From Actinomycetaceae bacterium (GTDB lineage: Bacteria; Actinomycetota; Actinomycetes; Actinomycetales; Actinomycetaceae), in contig JAUNVP010000008.1 in the NCBI GenBank assembly GCA_030537615.1, positions 1 through 64,000 on the forward strand: a stretch of DNA of 64,000 bases, written 5' to 3'. Within the stretch, counting starts at the first letter, position 1, and the number at the start of each line of letters is the position of its first letter. The notes beneath the pieces are model-generated. The model did not search any database, was not told the DNA's origin, and saw nothing but the letters and a program-made list of their open reading frames with translations. Of the stretch, positions 1-8,512 are shown piece after piece. The position numbers and the translations under genes are program-made.

Positions 1-445
1 TCGCGGGAGCCTTCTTGGCTGGCGCCTTCTTGGTTGTGCTCTTCACCTCAGTTTGCTCATCAGTAGACGTTTTCGCTGTCGAAGCTTTCTTTGCCGAGGA
101 GGTAGTAGCGGCGGAGTCCGTCTTCGGAGTACGAGTCGTCGTCTTCTTGGCTGTCGTCTTCTTCGCTGGAGCCTTCTTGCTTGGCGCCTTCTTGGCTACA
201 GTTTTCTTGGCGGGAGCTTTCTTCTCCGGGGCCTTCGAATCCGGGGCCTGCTGACTAGCAGTCTTCTGAGAGACGGATTTTTTCGCTGTAGTCTTTTTCG
301 CGGAGGAGGCTTTTGTCGTTGTTTTCTTCGCGGGAGCTTTCTTCGTAGTGGTCTTGGAAGCACCTCGTGCTGACGACGTCTTTTGCGCGGTCGGAGCCTG
401 ATCAGTTGTTGTCTTACTTGCCGATGCTCTTTGAGAACCAGTCAC
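1..445 (-). CDS. Probable principal sigma factor RpoD/SigA, N-terminal extension (partial, runs off left edge)
   Basis: The visible ~148 codons are almost entirely Lys, Ala, Thr, Ser and Pro, with repeated KKAPAKK and KKTTAKK-type units, and no folded domain is reached before the window ends. Actinobacterial principal sigma factors (SigA/HrdB) carry this kind of long basic Lys/Ala-rich leader before region 1.2, which is why I favour that call. A DksA/TraR-like protein or a histone-like protein with a similar tail is possible. GTG at 445 is chosen because GGAAAGG lies 8 nt upstream (454-460); an in-frame ATG exists at 505 without a good ribosome-binding site. The gene diverges from no close neighbour, and a TATAAT box lies upstream. 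Identity rests on composition only. Confidence 0.5.
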   Translation of the reverse strand, partial: MTGSQRASASKTTTDQAPTAQKTSSARGASKTTTKKAPAKKTTTKASSAKKTTAKKSVSQKTASQQAPDSKAPEKKAPAKKTVAKKAPSKKAPAKKTTAKKTTTRTPKTDSAATTSSAKKASTAKTSTDEQTEVKSTTKKAPAKKAPA

Positions 446-558
446 CAAGTTTGCCTTTCCACGGGATATATGATTAAGGCTGTTCTGCCACTCGAACTTG
501 GGCATAGAAAACCACCGCGAAGTCGAGTATTGATTGCGGGAACAGCGTGATACACACA

Positions 559-587
559 ATTATAATCGGGACTTGTCAATTGTGACC
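559..587 (-). promoter_or_regulatory. Candidate promoter for the Lys/Ala-rich gene
   Basis: On the minus strand a perfect -10 hexamer TATAAT lies at 564-559, preceded by TGGTCA about 18 nt upstream. Initiation near 552 would give a leader of about 107 nt before GTG 445. A CAATTG-N4-CAATTG inverted repeat covers the -35 area (578-593) and could bind a regulator, but that is speculative. Confidence 0.4.
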
Positions 588-631
588 AATTGAGAGTACC
601 CTAGCCCACCAATTCTTTCCCTATTTTGAGC

Positions 632-1033
632 TCAAACATCAGCTTCGAGCACGAACTCGGTCGTCGTCAACACGGGACATCCTGCGTCGAGCAAAATCTT
701 TGACGCATTCTGTCCAATCGATGTTACGCGGGAACCACCGATGCGCAGTCCGAGAACAATCAGCTCGGCATCAATCTGACGAGCGGTGTCTAAGACAGAT
801 TCTGCGATCGTTCGATCGACGGGTGCGTTGCGAACATGAAATGGAACAGGAGCAGATTCTAAGAATGCCCATAAACGCTCCTGGGCGTCCATCTCCGTTC
901 TCTCGTCATCAGCGTTCATCGGCGTCGCCACGAGAATGACGAGCGATGTTTTCATTAGCTCCGTCATGGCGATTGCCGCTTTGAGTGCGGCATTCGACTC
1001 ATCATTGCCGTGATAACTCAGCAATACAGACAT
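632..1033 (-). CDS. Universal stress protein (UspA family), single domain
   Basis: This 133-aa protein has the UspA layout: a first strand SVLLSYHGND, alternating alpha/beta, and a C-terminal GLRIGGSR...IGQNASKIL segment that approximates the ATP-binding G-2x-G-9x-G(S/T) loop. It begins at ATG 1033 behind GGAGG. UspA proteins bind ATP or act as stress chaperone-like factors; no specific role can be read here. It is transcribed divergently from the prenyl synthase gene and lies downstream of nothing obvious, so it is probably monocistronic. Confidence 0.8.
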   Translation of the reverse strand: MSVLLSYHGNDESNAALKAAIAMTELMKTSLVILVATPMNADDERTEMDAQERLWAFLESAPVPFHVRNAPVDRTIAESVLDTARQIDAELIVLGLRIGGSRVTSIGQNASKILLDAGCPVLTTTEFVLEADV

Positions 1034-1076
1034 GGATCCTCCACCGTGTGCTTAGCATGGGTCGATGTTCTTAGGG

Positions 1077-1082
1077 TAACTT
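1077..1082 (+). promoter_or_regulatory. -10 box for a leaderless prenyl synthase mRNA
   Basis: TAACTT fits TANNNT and ends 7 nt before ATG 1090, so transcription would start at or beside the start codon. No Shine-Dalgarno sequence lies close to the ATG. An overlapping TAGGGT (1072-1077) is an alternative. Confidence 0.4.
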
Positions 1083-1089
1083 TAGATTC

Positions 1090-2172
1090 ATGGAGAAGCC
1101 CAGCGGAAGCATCGATGTGTTCAATCCGTCATCATTTGCCGACGATATTCATCAACGGACGCTGGAGTTTTTCGATCGCCAAACTGAACGTTTAGATTCT
1201 CACCATCTGCTGCCGACATTCTTGCAACTTGCCCGCAGTTATCTGGGTGAAGGCAAAGCCTATCGCGCCCTCGCCGTGTCAGTTGGCAACTATGTGGCTG
1301 GCGGAGCACCAGTTGGGTTCGAGAAAACAGCTCTCGCTCTCGGAGTGGCAATGGAGCTATACCAAGCTTCTGCACTCGTCCACGACGACCTCATTGATAA
1401 TTCGCCAACCCGACGTGGACATCCCTCTGCGCATGTCGCGGCAGGTGCCCTTCACGGAGATGATGCCGGTGCTCCCGTCGCGATTCTTGTCGGCGACTTT
1501 CTCCTCTCTCTTAACCACCGAGCGACGAGTCAAGCGGTGGCCGAATGTGAGCGGCAAATCGCTATAAAGCTCCACGACTACATGGCTCATATCACCGCAG
1601 AAGTCGCCTGGGGTCAGTATCTCGATGTTCTGACGGAAAGAGAGACACTGACTAATCCCGCACAACTTCAACGGCATATTACCGATGTTATCGCGTTGAA
1701 ATCTGGCCACTATTCGGTCATGCGCCCCCTCGTACTCGGAGCTCTCATTCAATCCCCACCCGCGCAATTAATTACAGCCTTGCAAGAGGCCGGGCAGGCT
1801 TGGGGGATCGCATTCCAAATGCGTGACGATGCCATTGGAGTTTTCGGCGATGAAGAAATCACCGGTAAACCGGCAACTGCAGACATTATCGCTGGAAAAC
1901 GAACCGTTCTTCTCACACTCGCCCTGCAAACGGCAAACGATAGCCAATCGGCCGCTATTCGACGCACTGTGGGAAATCCCGCCGCCACCGATCAAGAGAT
2001 CGAGCAGGTACGTGAAATTATCCGCGAGACGGGGGCGTACGATCGTCACGAAACACTCATCGCAGAATTAGTTCAGCGCGGTAATTCCATTGTCGGTAGC
2101 CTTGAACTCGACGATCAGCGCAAGCGCGTGCTCCTCCAGTTAGGGCAGCTATTGACGCACCGGAACTTCTAG
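1090..2172 (+). CDS. Polyprenyl (geranylgeranyl-type) diphosphate synthase
   Basis: A 360-aa trans-isoprenyl diphosphate synthase that condenses isopentenyl diphosphate with an allylic diphosphate for quinone side chains or other isoprenoids. Both aspartate-rich motifs are present: HDDLIDNSPTRRG (first, around residue 99) and FQMRDDAIGVFGDEE with the following TGKP (second, around 243). The length is typical. It is followed tail-to-tail by the Rv2175c-like gene, with a 4-nt overlap of the 3' ends. The order prenyl synthase / Rv2175c-like / PknL-like kinase matches mycobacteria, where the synthase is idsA2. Chain length cannot be decided here. Confidence 0.9.
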   Translation: MEKPSGSIDVFNPSSFADDIHQRTLEFFDRQTERLDSHHLLPTFLQLARSYLGEGKAYRALAVSVGNYVAGGAPVGFEKTALALGVAMELYQASALVHDDLIDNSPTRRGHPSAHVAAGALHGDDAGAPVAILVGDFLLSLNHRATSQAVAECERQIAIKLHDYMAHITAEVAWGQYLDVLTERETLTNPAQLQRHITDVIALKSGHYSVMRPLVLGALIQSPPAQLITALQEAGQAWGIAFQMRDDAIGVFGDEEITGKPATADIIAGKRTVLLTLALQTANDSQSAAIRRTVGNPAATDQEIEQVREIIRETGAYDRHETLIAELVQRGNSIVGSLELDDQRKRVLLQLGQLLTHRNF

Positions 2173-2507
2173 AACGTCAGCGGTAAGATCGCGTTACGAA
2201 CGTCTCGGATCCTCTGTTTACGCAGGCTGTCTATCGGCCGCTCCCCCAGTTCCTCCTGGTACGACATGATCCAGTCCGTCGCTTCTTCGTCACTGAATCC
2301 AGCGTCCAGCAACATGATCATTGTCCCGCGAAGCGGTGGGAGCGGAGCCCACCCATATTCGTCTTCAATCAGACATTCCGCAGGGACCATTGGCTTGCCG
2401 TCTTGCTTGACTTTCAAGAGGTCGTGCTCTGCCCACAACTGTTTGATTCGGGTGGGGACGACACCCAATTTTTCAGCGGCTTCACGCATGGTCAAAAAAT
2501 CACTCAT
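2169..2507 (-). CDS. Rv2175c-like DNA-binding protein
   Basis: This 112-aa protein opens with a helix-turn-helix, FLTMREAAEKLGVVPTRIK, followed by a basic winged region and a C-terminal helical part (RPIDSLRKQRIRDVRNAIL). Size, order of elements and position beside a PASTA kinase gene match the Rv2175c family, whose mycobacterial member binds DNA and is phosphorylated by PknL. Control by the neighbouring kinase is therefore an inference from family and context. It is divergent from the kinase gene, with 92 nt between the start codons. Confidence 0.75.
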   Translation of the reverse strand: MSDFLTMREAAEKLGVVPTRIKQLWAEHDLLKVKQDGKPMVPAECLIEDEYGWAPLPPLRGTMIMLLDAGFSDEEATDWIMSYQEELGERPIDSLRKQRIRDVRNAILPLTF

Positions 2508-2586
2508 GCTGTGATCCTATCGCGAAATCGGAAGTCGAAAACTTGGCACACCGACGCGGAGCCCCCTCCTTTGGCACCGAGTTGCG

Positions 2587-2592
2587 TACAAT
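2587..2592 (+). promoter_or_regulatory. -10 box of the PASTA kinase gene (leaderless)
   Basis: TACAAT lies 7 nt upstream of GTG 2600 and no Shine-Dalgarno sequence precedes that codon. This supports a leaderless start at 2600 rather than the in-frame TTG at 2543, which would lie upstream of the promoter. Confidence 0.45.
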
Positions 2593-2599
2593 CGCGCTC

Positions 2600-4738
2600 G
2601 TGGGCATCTTTAGGAATTGGCGTGAGCGTGCGAGTGAGGACGAGAGTTCATCACCCGTTGACGTCGATGTCGCCCACGAGACGTCTCGAATCCCCTCGAT
2701 GACGGACTCATCTCCATCGTCTGATGACCTAGACACGAGCGTTGACGACAGTTCGGATGACGATACGTCTGCCACCGAAATATCCGATGAAGTGACCTCC
2801 GAAGCACCATCAGAAAAAGCGGACGATGATTCTGCGGATGCATCCCCAGAACCCGATGGCCAAGTACTCGCCGATCCGCTCATCGGGATGCTCATTGACG
2901 GCCGGTACCGCGTCAATCAGCTCCTCGCGCGCGGAGGTATGGCGACCGTGTACGTGGCCCGCGATGAGCGTCTCGACCGCCTCGTTGCCATCAAGGTGAT
3001 GCATCCCCACCTGGCTGCCTCCCAGAACTTTGTCCACCGTTTCCGTCGAGAAGCTCGTTCCGCGGCACGGATTATTCATCCGTCGGTCGTTTCTGTTTTT
3101 GATCAGGGGATTGTTGCGGGTAGCGGCTACCTCGTCATGGAACTGGTCGATGGCCCCAACTTAAGAACTGTTCTCAACCGCGAGGGATCACTGACTGTGG
3201 GACGTGCTCTCGCATATACCGAAGCTGTCCTTGGAGCTCTCGTCCTCGCTCACCGCACCGGCGTTATCCACCGTGACATCAAGCCTGAGAATGTTCTCAT
3301 CCCTTCCGATGGGCCGATCAAAGTTGCAGACTTCGGATTAGCGCGAGCAGCGTCGGATGTCTCTGCGGCGACTACCGGATCCGTTCTGGGAACAGTTGCC
3401 TATATTGCTCCAGAGCTCGTCACTGAAGGCGAACCAGATCCAAGATCAGATCTCTATGCGCTCGGCATCATGCTCTTTGAGATGATCACTGGCCACACCC
3501 CCTATGAGGATCGCACCGCCATGCAGGTGGCATGGGCGCACGTTCATGAAGATATTCCTGCCCCCTCGTCACTCGAGAGCTGGATTCCAAAGGAAATAGA
3601 CGATGTCGTCTGCTCTTTTGCCGCGCGAGATCCAAAAGATCGACCGGCCGATGCGCAAGCGGCTCTTGACCAACTTGTCCGCATCCGCGCCGAACTCTCC
3701 GACGACCTCCTGACCCAACGCGCTGATGTGGGCCCATCTGACGATAACGATTTAACCGATCAGATCCGATTGCGCGGGGAAACTGTCGCCCTGCCAATAA
3801 CGGAGAAGAAGTCTCAGCGCATTAAAACTCAAGCGCAACCTCCAAGAAAGAAGCGCCGATTACCACTCGTCATAGCGACGGTACTGGCCCTCGTCATTGC
3901 CGCCGGTGCTGCTTTTTCGTGGTGGTGGTTTGAATACGGTCCGGGTTCCTACATAGCGGTTCCCAATGTGGTGAATGTCGTCAGTGCTGACGCACACGAA
4001 ACCCTGGAGACTCTCAACCTGACCGTTCAAGAAGAAGAAGCTTTTGACGATGACGTTGCGGCGGGAATCGTCATATCCACGATCCCGGCACCGGATGAAA
4101 AAGTTCACAAGAATGGCACCGTGACCATCGTCGTGTCCAAGGGCATCGAGATGATCGAAGTACCTGACTTGGTTGGGTCGAGCGGACAAGAATTCAACGC
4201 CGCCATCCGACAAGTACGTCTCTCGCCCGGCATTATGACGGAAGAATACAGTGAAACAGTCGCCGAAGGTCTGATCATTTCTCTCGATCCGGGCCCCAGA
4301 CAATCTATCAAACACCACTCCCCCGTCAATGTCGTTGTTTCGAAGGGACGTGAACCCATCACTGTCCCTGATGTCACTGGGCAAACCACGGAGGACGCTA
4401 CTACCGCTTTAACCGACCTTGGTTTGCAGGTGACAACCAGCGAAGAGTTCTCCACCGAAGTCGAAAAAGGTGCGGTAATTTCTCAGGATCCCGAGCCGGA
4501 GACGATTCTCTATCGATCGGATTCTGTCTCGCTCGTTATATCCAAGGGACCAGAAATGACGACTGTTCCCAACGTCGTTCGAATGAGTGAACGGCAGGCG
4601 GTTAATGCTATTGAAGCACGAGGGTTGGTCGTCAATGTCGTACGAGTACTTGGCGCCCTTGACCTCGTTGCCACCGTTGAACCGGGGGCTGGCACATCCG
4701 TTCCCGTCGGTTCAACGGTCACTATCCGAGTTGTCTAG
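2600..4738 (+). CDS. pknL: Ser/Thr protein kinase with four PASTA repeats (PknL-like)
   Basis: A 712-aa transmembrane eukaryotic-type kinase. The first ~90 residues are acidic and low complexity (Asp/Glu/Ser). The kinase domain follows (about 99-365), with ARGGMATVY loop, VIHRDIKPEN catalytic loop near 223 and VADFGLA near 242. One membrane helix lies around 421-443, then four extracellular PASTA repeats run to the end. PASTA modules bind muropeptides or lipid II and tie the kinase to cell-wall growth. GTG 2600 is preferred because a TACAAT box ends 7 nt before it; the reading frame stays open back to TTG 2543. Context beside the Rv2175c-like gene suggests PknL, although the short mycobacterial PknL lacks PASTA repeats. 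Confidence 0.85.
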   Translation: MGIFRNWRERASEDESSSPVDVDVAHETSRIPSMTDSSPSSDDLDTSVDDSSDDDTSATEISDEVTSEAPSEKADDDSADASPEPDGQVLADPLIGMLIDGRYRVNQLLARGGMATVYVARDERLDRLVAIKVMHPHLAASQNFVHRFRREARSAARIIHPSVVSVFDQGIVAGSGYLVMELVDGPNLRTVLNREGSLTVGRALAYTEAVLGALVLAHRTGVIHRDIKPENVLIPSDGPIKVADFGLARAASDVSAATTGSVLGTVAYIAPELVTEGEPDPRSDLYALGIMLFEMITGHTPYEDRTAMQVAWAHVHEDIPAPSSLESWIPKEIDDVVCSFAARDPKDRPADAQAALDQLVRIRAELSDDLLTQRADVGPSDDNDLTDQIRLRGETVALPITEKKSQRIKTQAQPPRKKRRLPLVIATVLALVIAAGAAFSWWWFEYGPGSYIAVPNVVNVVSADAHETLETLNLTVQEEEAFDDDVAAGIVISTIPAPDEKVHKNGTVTIVVSKGIEMIEVPDLVGSSGQEFNAAIRQVRLSPGIMTEEYSETVAEGLIISLDPGPRQSIKHHSPVNVVVSKGREPITVPDVTGQTTEDATTALTDLGLQVTTSEEFSTEVEKGAVISQDPEPETILYRSDSVSLVISKGPEMTTVPNVVRMSERQAVNAIEARGLVVNVVRVLGALDLVATVEPGAGTSVPVGSTVTIRVV

Positions 4739-4769
4739 TAACACCGCACTCGACCGTGGACAGATACCC

Positions 4770-6110
4770 TTAGAACGCTCGGATAAGTTCGGCTACTCGA
4801 AACGCCATTTCCAGCGATTGCTGGTGATTCAAACGCGGATCAACGAGCGTTTCATAGCGTTCTTCGAGGCGACGCTCATCAAGATGTTCAGAGCCTCCGA
4901 TCACCTCAGTAACATCATCACCGGTTAACTCCACGTGGAGTCCACCCGGAATTGTCCCGACCTGTTGGTGCGCTTCGAAGAAACCTTCGACTTCATCCAT
5001 GATGGTGTCAAAATCTCGAGTTTTGTAACCCGATGACGTTTGAATAGTGTTTCCGTGCATGGGATCGGAGATCCAGGTGACAGGTCGCCCATCGTCCTTC
5101 ACCTTTTCGAGAAGCTCGGGCAGGACGCGGCGGATATGTGCAGCCCCCATGCGAGTGATAAATGTCAGTCGACCCGGTTCTCCATCGGGATTCAGACGGT
5201 CCATCAGTCGCAAGAGGTCATCCCCCGTCGCAGAGTCCGAGATTTTAGCCCCCACTGGATTACGTACTTTTCTCAGCAGTTCGACGTGAGCGCCTTCCGG
5301 ATCGCGAGTTCTCTCACCAATCCACAAGAAGTGACCGCTCGTGTTGTAAAACTCCCCGCCCCGGGAATCAACCCGTGTCATAGCCGCCTCATATTCAAGC
5401 AGGAGAGCTTCGTGGGAAGAGAATAAATCGACAACGCGCAGTCCGTCAAAGTCTGCACCTGCGGCTTCCATGAACTTCACCGCACGGTTGATCTCCTGCG
5501 CGAGCGCCTCGTAGCGGGCGTACGCTGGGTTCGACGTAAACCCGCGATTCCACTCGTGGACGCGCCGCATGTCCGCGTATCCCCCCTTGGTGAAGGCGCG
5601 GATCAGATTGAGTGACGAAGCCGAATACTGGTACATGTCAAGTAGACGACGTGGATCGGGAACGCGTGCGTCCTCGCTGAATGAATGATCGTTGACGGCA
5701 TCACCGCGATAGGACGGCAAGCTGATGCCGTCTCGTGTTTCCAAATCCGCTGAACGCGGCTTTGCGTACTGACCGGCAATGCGACCAACTTTGATGATCG
5801 GCAACGATGCGCCGTACGTGAGGACGACAGCCATCTGTAAAATCGTTTGGATCTTCAAGCGAATTTGATCCGCCGTTGTATCGCGGAAAGTTTCGGCACA
5901 GTCGCCGCCCATCAGCACAAAAGCGTCCCCTCGCGCGGCCGCGGCCATCTGAGTGCGCAAGTCATCAGCTTCACCCGCAAAGACGAGCGGAGGCCGGGAG
6001 CGCAGTGCCGATGTGACTTCGCGTAGCCGTGCTTCGTCGGGATACTGCGGTTGCTGTTTTGCTTCGCGTTCCCGCCACGAATCCCAAGGGAACTTTTCAT
6101 CTGTGATCAT
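4770..6110 (-). CDS. aroG: Class II 3-deoxy-D-arabino-heptulosonate 7-phosphate synthase
   Basis: This 446-aa protein is a full-length class II (plant/mycobacterial type) DAHP synthase, which joins phosphoenolpyruvate and erythrose 4-phosphate at the entry to the shikimate pathway. Hallmarks visible are FPWDSWR at the N-terminus, LMGGDCAETF near residue 67, the KVGRIAGQYAKPRS segment, and WISDPMHGNT with HVELTGDDVTE near the C-terminus. It is convergent with the kinase gene. The pknL-aroG neighbourhood is conserved in other actinobacteria. ATG 6110 is followed by the family-typical N-terminus. Confidence 0.95.
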   Translation of the reverse strand: MITDEKFPWDSWREREAKQQPQYPDEARLREVTSALRSRPPLVFAGEADDLRTQMAAAARGDAFVLMGGDCAETFRDTTADQIRLKIQTILQMAVVLTYGASLPIIKVGRIAGQYAKPRSADLETRDGISLPSYRGDAVNDHSFSEDARVPDPRRLLDMYQYSASSLNLIRAFTKGGYADMRRVHEWNRGFTSNPAYARYEALAQEINRAVKFMEAAGADFDGLRVVDLFSSHEALLLEYEAAMTRVDSRGGEFYNTSGHFLWIGERTRDPEGAHVELLRKVRNPVGAKISDSATGDDLLRLMDRLNPDGEPGRLTFITRMGAAHIRRVLPELLEKVKDDGRPVTWISDPMHGNTIQTSSGYKTRDFDTIMDEVEGFFEAHQQVGTIPGGLHVELTGDDVTEVIGGSEHLDERRLEERYETLVDPRLNHQQSLEMAFRVAELIRAF

Positions 6111-6139
6111 GTCTTTAGATTAGCCCGTCCATGGTAGTA

Positions 6140-6180
6140 CAACGGGCGCACCGTCCGTGTAATGGAATGTGCGCCCGTTG
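6140..6180 (-). terminator. 12-bp perfect hairpin, likely terminator of the phosphofructokinase gene
   Basis: CAACGGGCGCAC (6140-6151) pairs perfectly with GTGCGCCCGTTG (6169-6180) across a 17-nt loop, 14 nt past the phosphofructokinase stop codon. There is no T-tract, which is common for actinobacterial terminators. It also lies 29 nt upstream of the aroG start, so transcripts passing through it would carry the hairpin in the aroG leader. Confidence 0.6.
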
Positions 6181-6194
6181 CCACACATGTGAAA

Positions 6195-7415
6195 TTAGAG
6201 TCGCGGTGAAGGTGAGACCGCTTCACCGATCTCATTCATCATCTCAACAAACCACGGCGTGGTGATGTCAAACTTCTTGCCTCCAGCAATCCGCTTGAAG
6301 CTAATCGCTTTCAGCTTGTCTTCGTCTTCCTCGTCGTGTCCAACAACGCCGGACTCCCCGCGCAAGGCGCATTCCACCGCATAATCCGTCATTGATTTAA
6401 TGAGACGGAGGTCCTCAACGTTGGCCTTTGCCGAACGCGAGAAGTAGCCGGATTTTTGCACCATGACCTTTTCAGCGCCGATTTTTTCCGCAAACTGCTT
6501 AGCAAACCAGTGGCCCGGGTTAATGGTGTCAAGCTTCACATGACCAAAGGGGTCACGCTGGACTTCTTCGCCGGCTTCTTCCATTTGGCGAACGATCTCC
6601 ACAACGCCGGCACCTTCAGAGAGGAAGATATTGACGTTTCCGATCTCGTCCATGATTGCTTTGAGACGTTTCGCTTCTTTTTCAATTTCGACGTTATCTT
6701 CGGGGATGAAGACCGCGTGAACATCCCAACGTTCTTTCGTTAGCCCAAGTTCGGGCGCCCACTCCTGAGCCTTCCACCACTTGCGGTAGTCGGCAGCAGC
6801 GGCCGCCGTGAGGTAACCGCAGTTGCGTCCCATCACTTCGTGAATGATAAGCATCCGTGGATTGGAGCGGTGTTCGCCGATGATGTTCTGGGCAAACAGT
6901 GAAGCCTGCTCAGCCGCTGTCCATGCTCCGAGCGACTGTTTAATCGGGATCACGTCGTTATCGATGGTCTTCGGAAGTCCAACAACGGTCAGATGGTAGT
7001 CATTTTCTTCGAGGTAGTGGGCTAGGTCGGCAGCGGTCGTGTTGGTATCGTCTCCGCCGATGGTGTGGAGGACGTCGACGTGATCAGCACGCAGACGGTT
7101 GGCCGCAACCTCGAGTGGGTTTTCTCCCGCTTTAACGAGACCTCGTTTGACAAGATCGTCAACGTTTGTGAGCTTCACGCGGGAATTGCCGATTGGTGAG
7201 CCACCAAACTGGTGTAGCAGACCAGCTTTTTTGCGGGCCTCATCAGTAATCGTGATGTAGTTCCCCGAGAGCAAGCCGTGATAGCCGTGCTGGTAGGCAA
7301 TGATTTCGATTTCCGGGTTGAGCTCGGTGTAGCGCTCGATTAAGCCACCTACCGCTGACGATAGGCATGGCGCGAATCCGCCAGCTGTTAAAAGAGCAAC
7401 TCGCTGAACTGACAT
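6195..7415 (-). CDS. pfp: Pyrophosphate-dependent 6-phosphofructokinase
   Basis: A 406-aa phosphofructokinase. The phosphoryl-donor site reads GGDDTNT (around residue 117) and PKTIDND (around 146). Asp in the GGDD position and Lys before TIDND are the established signature of PPi-using enzymes, where ATP enzymes have glycines. MGRNCGYL and the later fructose-6-phosphate-binding segment are also present. PPi-dependent activity has been reported in Actinomyces naeslundii, which fits the suggested lineage. ATG 7415 is chosen because GAAAGG lies 7 nt upstream; the longer frame to 7430 has no ribosome-binding site. The donor is an inference from signature residues. Confidence 0.9.
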   Translation of the reverse strand: MSVQRVALLTAGGFAPCLSSAVGGLIERYTELNPEIEIIAYQHGYHGLLSGNYITITDEARKKAGLLHQFGGSPIGNSRVKLTNVDDLVKRGLVKAGENPLEVAANRLRADHVDVLHTIGGDDTNTTAADLAHYLEENDYHLTVVGLPKTIDNDVIPIKQSLGAWTAAEQASLFAQNIIGEHRSNPRMLIIHEVMGRNCGYLTAAAAADYRKWWKAQEWAPELGLTKERWDVHAVFIPEDNVEIEKEAKRLKAIMDEIGNVNIFLSEGAGVVEIVRQMEEAGEEVQRDPFGHVKLDTINPGHWFAKQFAEKIGAEKVMVQKSGYFSRSAKANVEDLRLIKSMTDYAVECALRGESGVVGHDEEDEDKLKAISFKRIAGGKKFDITTPWFVEMMNEIGEAVSPSPRL

Positions 7416-7521
7416 CTGAAGGCCTTTCAATTAGGTTCTGATCTGTGAGTTATAGAACTCGTACATACAGTCTACGGTGTTTTCACTGAACGAGTTCCCC
7501 GTCGGAGGTCCCACACTCATC

Positions 7522-7549
7522 GACCGAGTGACATATCACTCGGCTGGTC
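7522..7549 (-). terminator. Hairpin after the plsC-like gene
   Basis: CCGAGTG (7524-7530) and CACTCGG (7537-7543) form a 7-bp stem with a 6-nt loop, extendable past a bulge to GACC/GGTC. It lies 9-36 nt downstream of the acyltransferase stop. No T-run follows on the minus strand. Confidence 0.45.
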
Positions 7550-7557
7550 AGATAGAT

Positions 7558-8352
7558 CTACCGATCGATCTCGTCGGTTGTTTCGTCAGATTCTGGTGTC
7601 GGAACCTCGACGTCGGGAACATCGCGGCCACCGGGAGCTTTCGCTCCCCCCGGGACGGGACCGGCGAACTTGCCTTCCTTGGCGAGCTGCGCCTTGACGT
7701 CGGCAGCGTAGAGGTCAACGTATTCCTGTCCCGATAGGCTCATGAGACTGTACATGATTTCATCGGTGACAGCGCGGAGGGTGTACCGATCACGCGCCAG
7801 GCCACGGTAGCGGGAGAAATCGAGCGGTTCCCCGACCACAATGCCGACCCGGTGGAGACTGGGAATCTTTTGCCCAATTGGCTGAGCAATATTGGTGCCG
7901 ATCATTGCCACCGGAATGACGGGGGCTCCCGATTCAAGAGCGAGACGGGCAACTCCGACCTTTCCTCGGTAGAGCCGGCCGTCGGGGCTACGAGTTCCTT
8001 CGGGATAGATGCCGAAGAGCTCACCCTCGTTGAGACGGTTGAGGCCGGTGCGGAGTGCCGCTTCGGCGGCTTTGCCAGACGAACGATCAACGGGAATCGT
8101 GCCAACCGCACGCATGAACTTAGCTGTGAGCTTTCCTTTGAATCCCGTACCCGTAAAATAATCGGACTTCCCCATGAACACGACCTCACGATCAATCATC
8201 AGTGGAAGGAATACGGAATCGAAGACAGCCAGGTGGTTAGATGCAAGAATGCCGGGGCCTTCGGCGGGGATGTTTTCTTTTCCTCGGATCCACGGACGGT
8301 ATACCGCCTTCATGAGTGGTCCGGCTCCGGTCTTCAAAACCTGATAGAGCAC
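7558..8352 (-). CDS. plsC: 1-acyl-sn-glycerol-3-phosphate acyltransferase (PlsC family)
   Basis: A 264-aa PlsC-type enzyme that esterifies lysophosphatidic acid to phosphatidic acid at the membrane. The catalytic NHLAVFD (NHX4D) box lies near residue 40, the substrate-binding YPEGTRSPDG near 115, and VIPVAMIGT follows. The C-terminal ~35 residues (Pro/Gly/Asp/Glu-rich) are outside the domain and look disordered. The reading frame extends upstream to 8391, but GTG 8352 sits 7 nt behind a strong AGGAGGT, which decides the start. Transcribed with the same polarity as the phosphofructokinase gene but with hairpins between. Confidence 0.88.
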   Translation of the reverse strand: MLYQVLKTGAGPLMKAVYRPWIRGKENIPAEGPGILASNHLAVFDSVFLPLMIDREVVFMGKSDYFTGTGFKGKLTAKFMRAVGTIPVDRSSGKAAEAALRTGLNRLNEGELFGIYPEGTRSPDGRLYRGKVGVARLALESGAPVIPVAMIGTNIAQPIGQKIPSLHRVGIVVGEPLDFSRYRGLARDRYTLRAVTDEIMYSLMSLSGQEYVDLYAADVKAQLAKEGKFAGPVPGGAKAPGGRDVPDVEVPTPESDETTDEIDR

Positions 8353-8512
8353 TCTGTTAACCTCCTGGACACTACAGTGAAAAACTATCACTCAAATTGT
8401 CAGTGTAGTTCGCTATTGTTCACTTTATGACGCATTGGCATCGTCTACTTGTTACGATTCCCGAGTGTCTGTGCCAACGACCGGAACATTTGTTTGAAAT
8501 AGAGGAGATGCT

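Noticed and set aside
15..373. Plus-strand open frames across the Lys/Ala-rich region
   Set aside because: They are antisense products of a repetitive low-complexity minus-strand gene and have no ribosome-binding site or domain.
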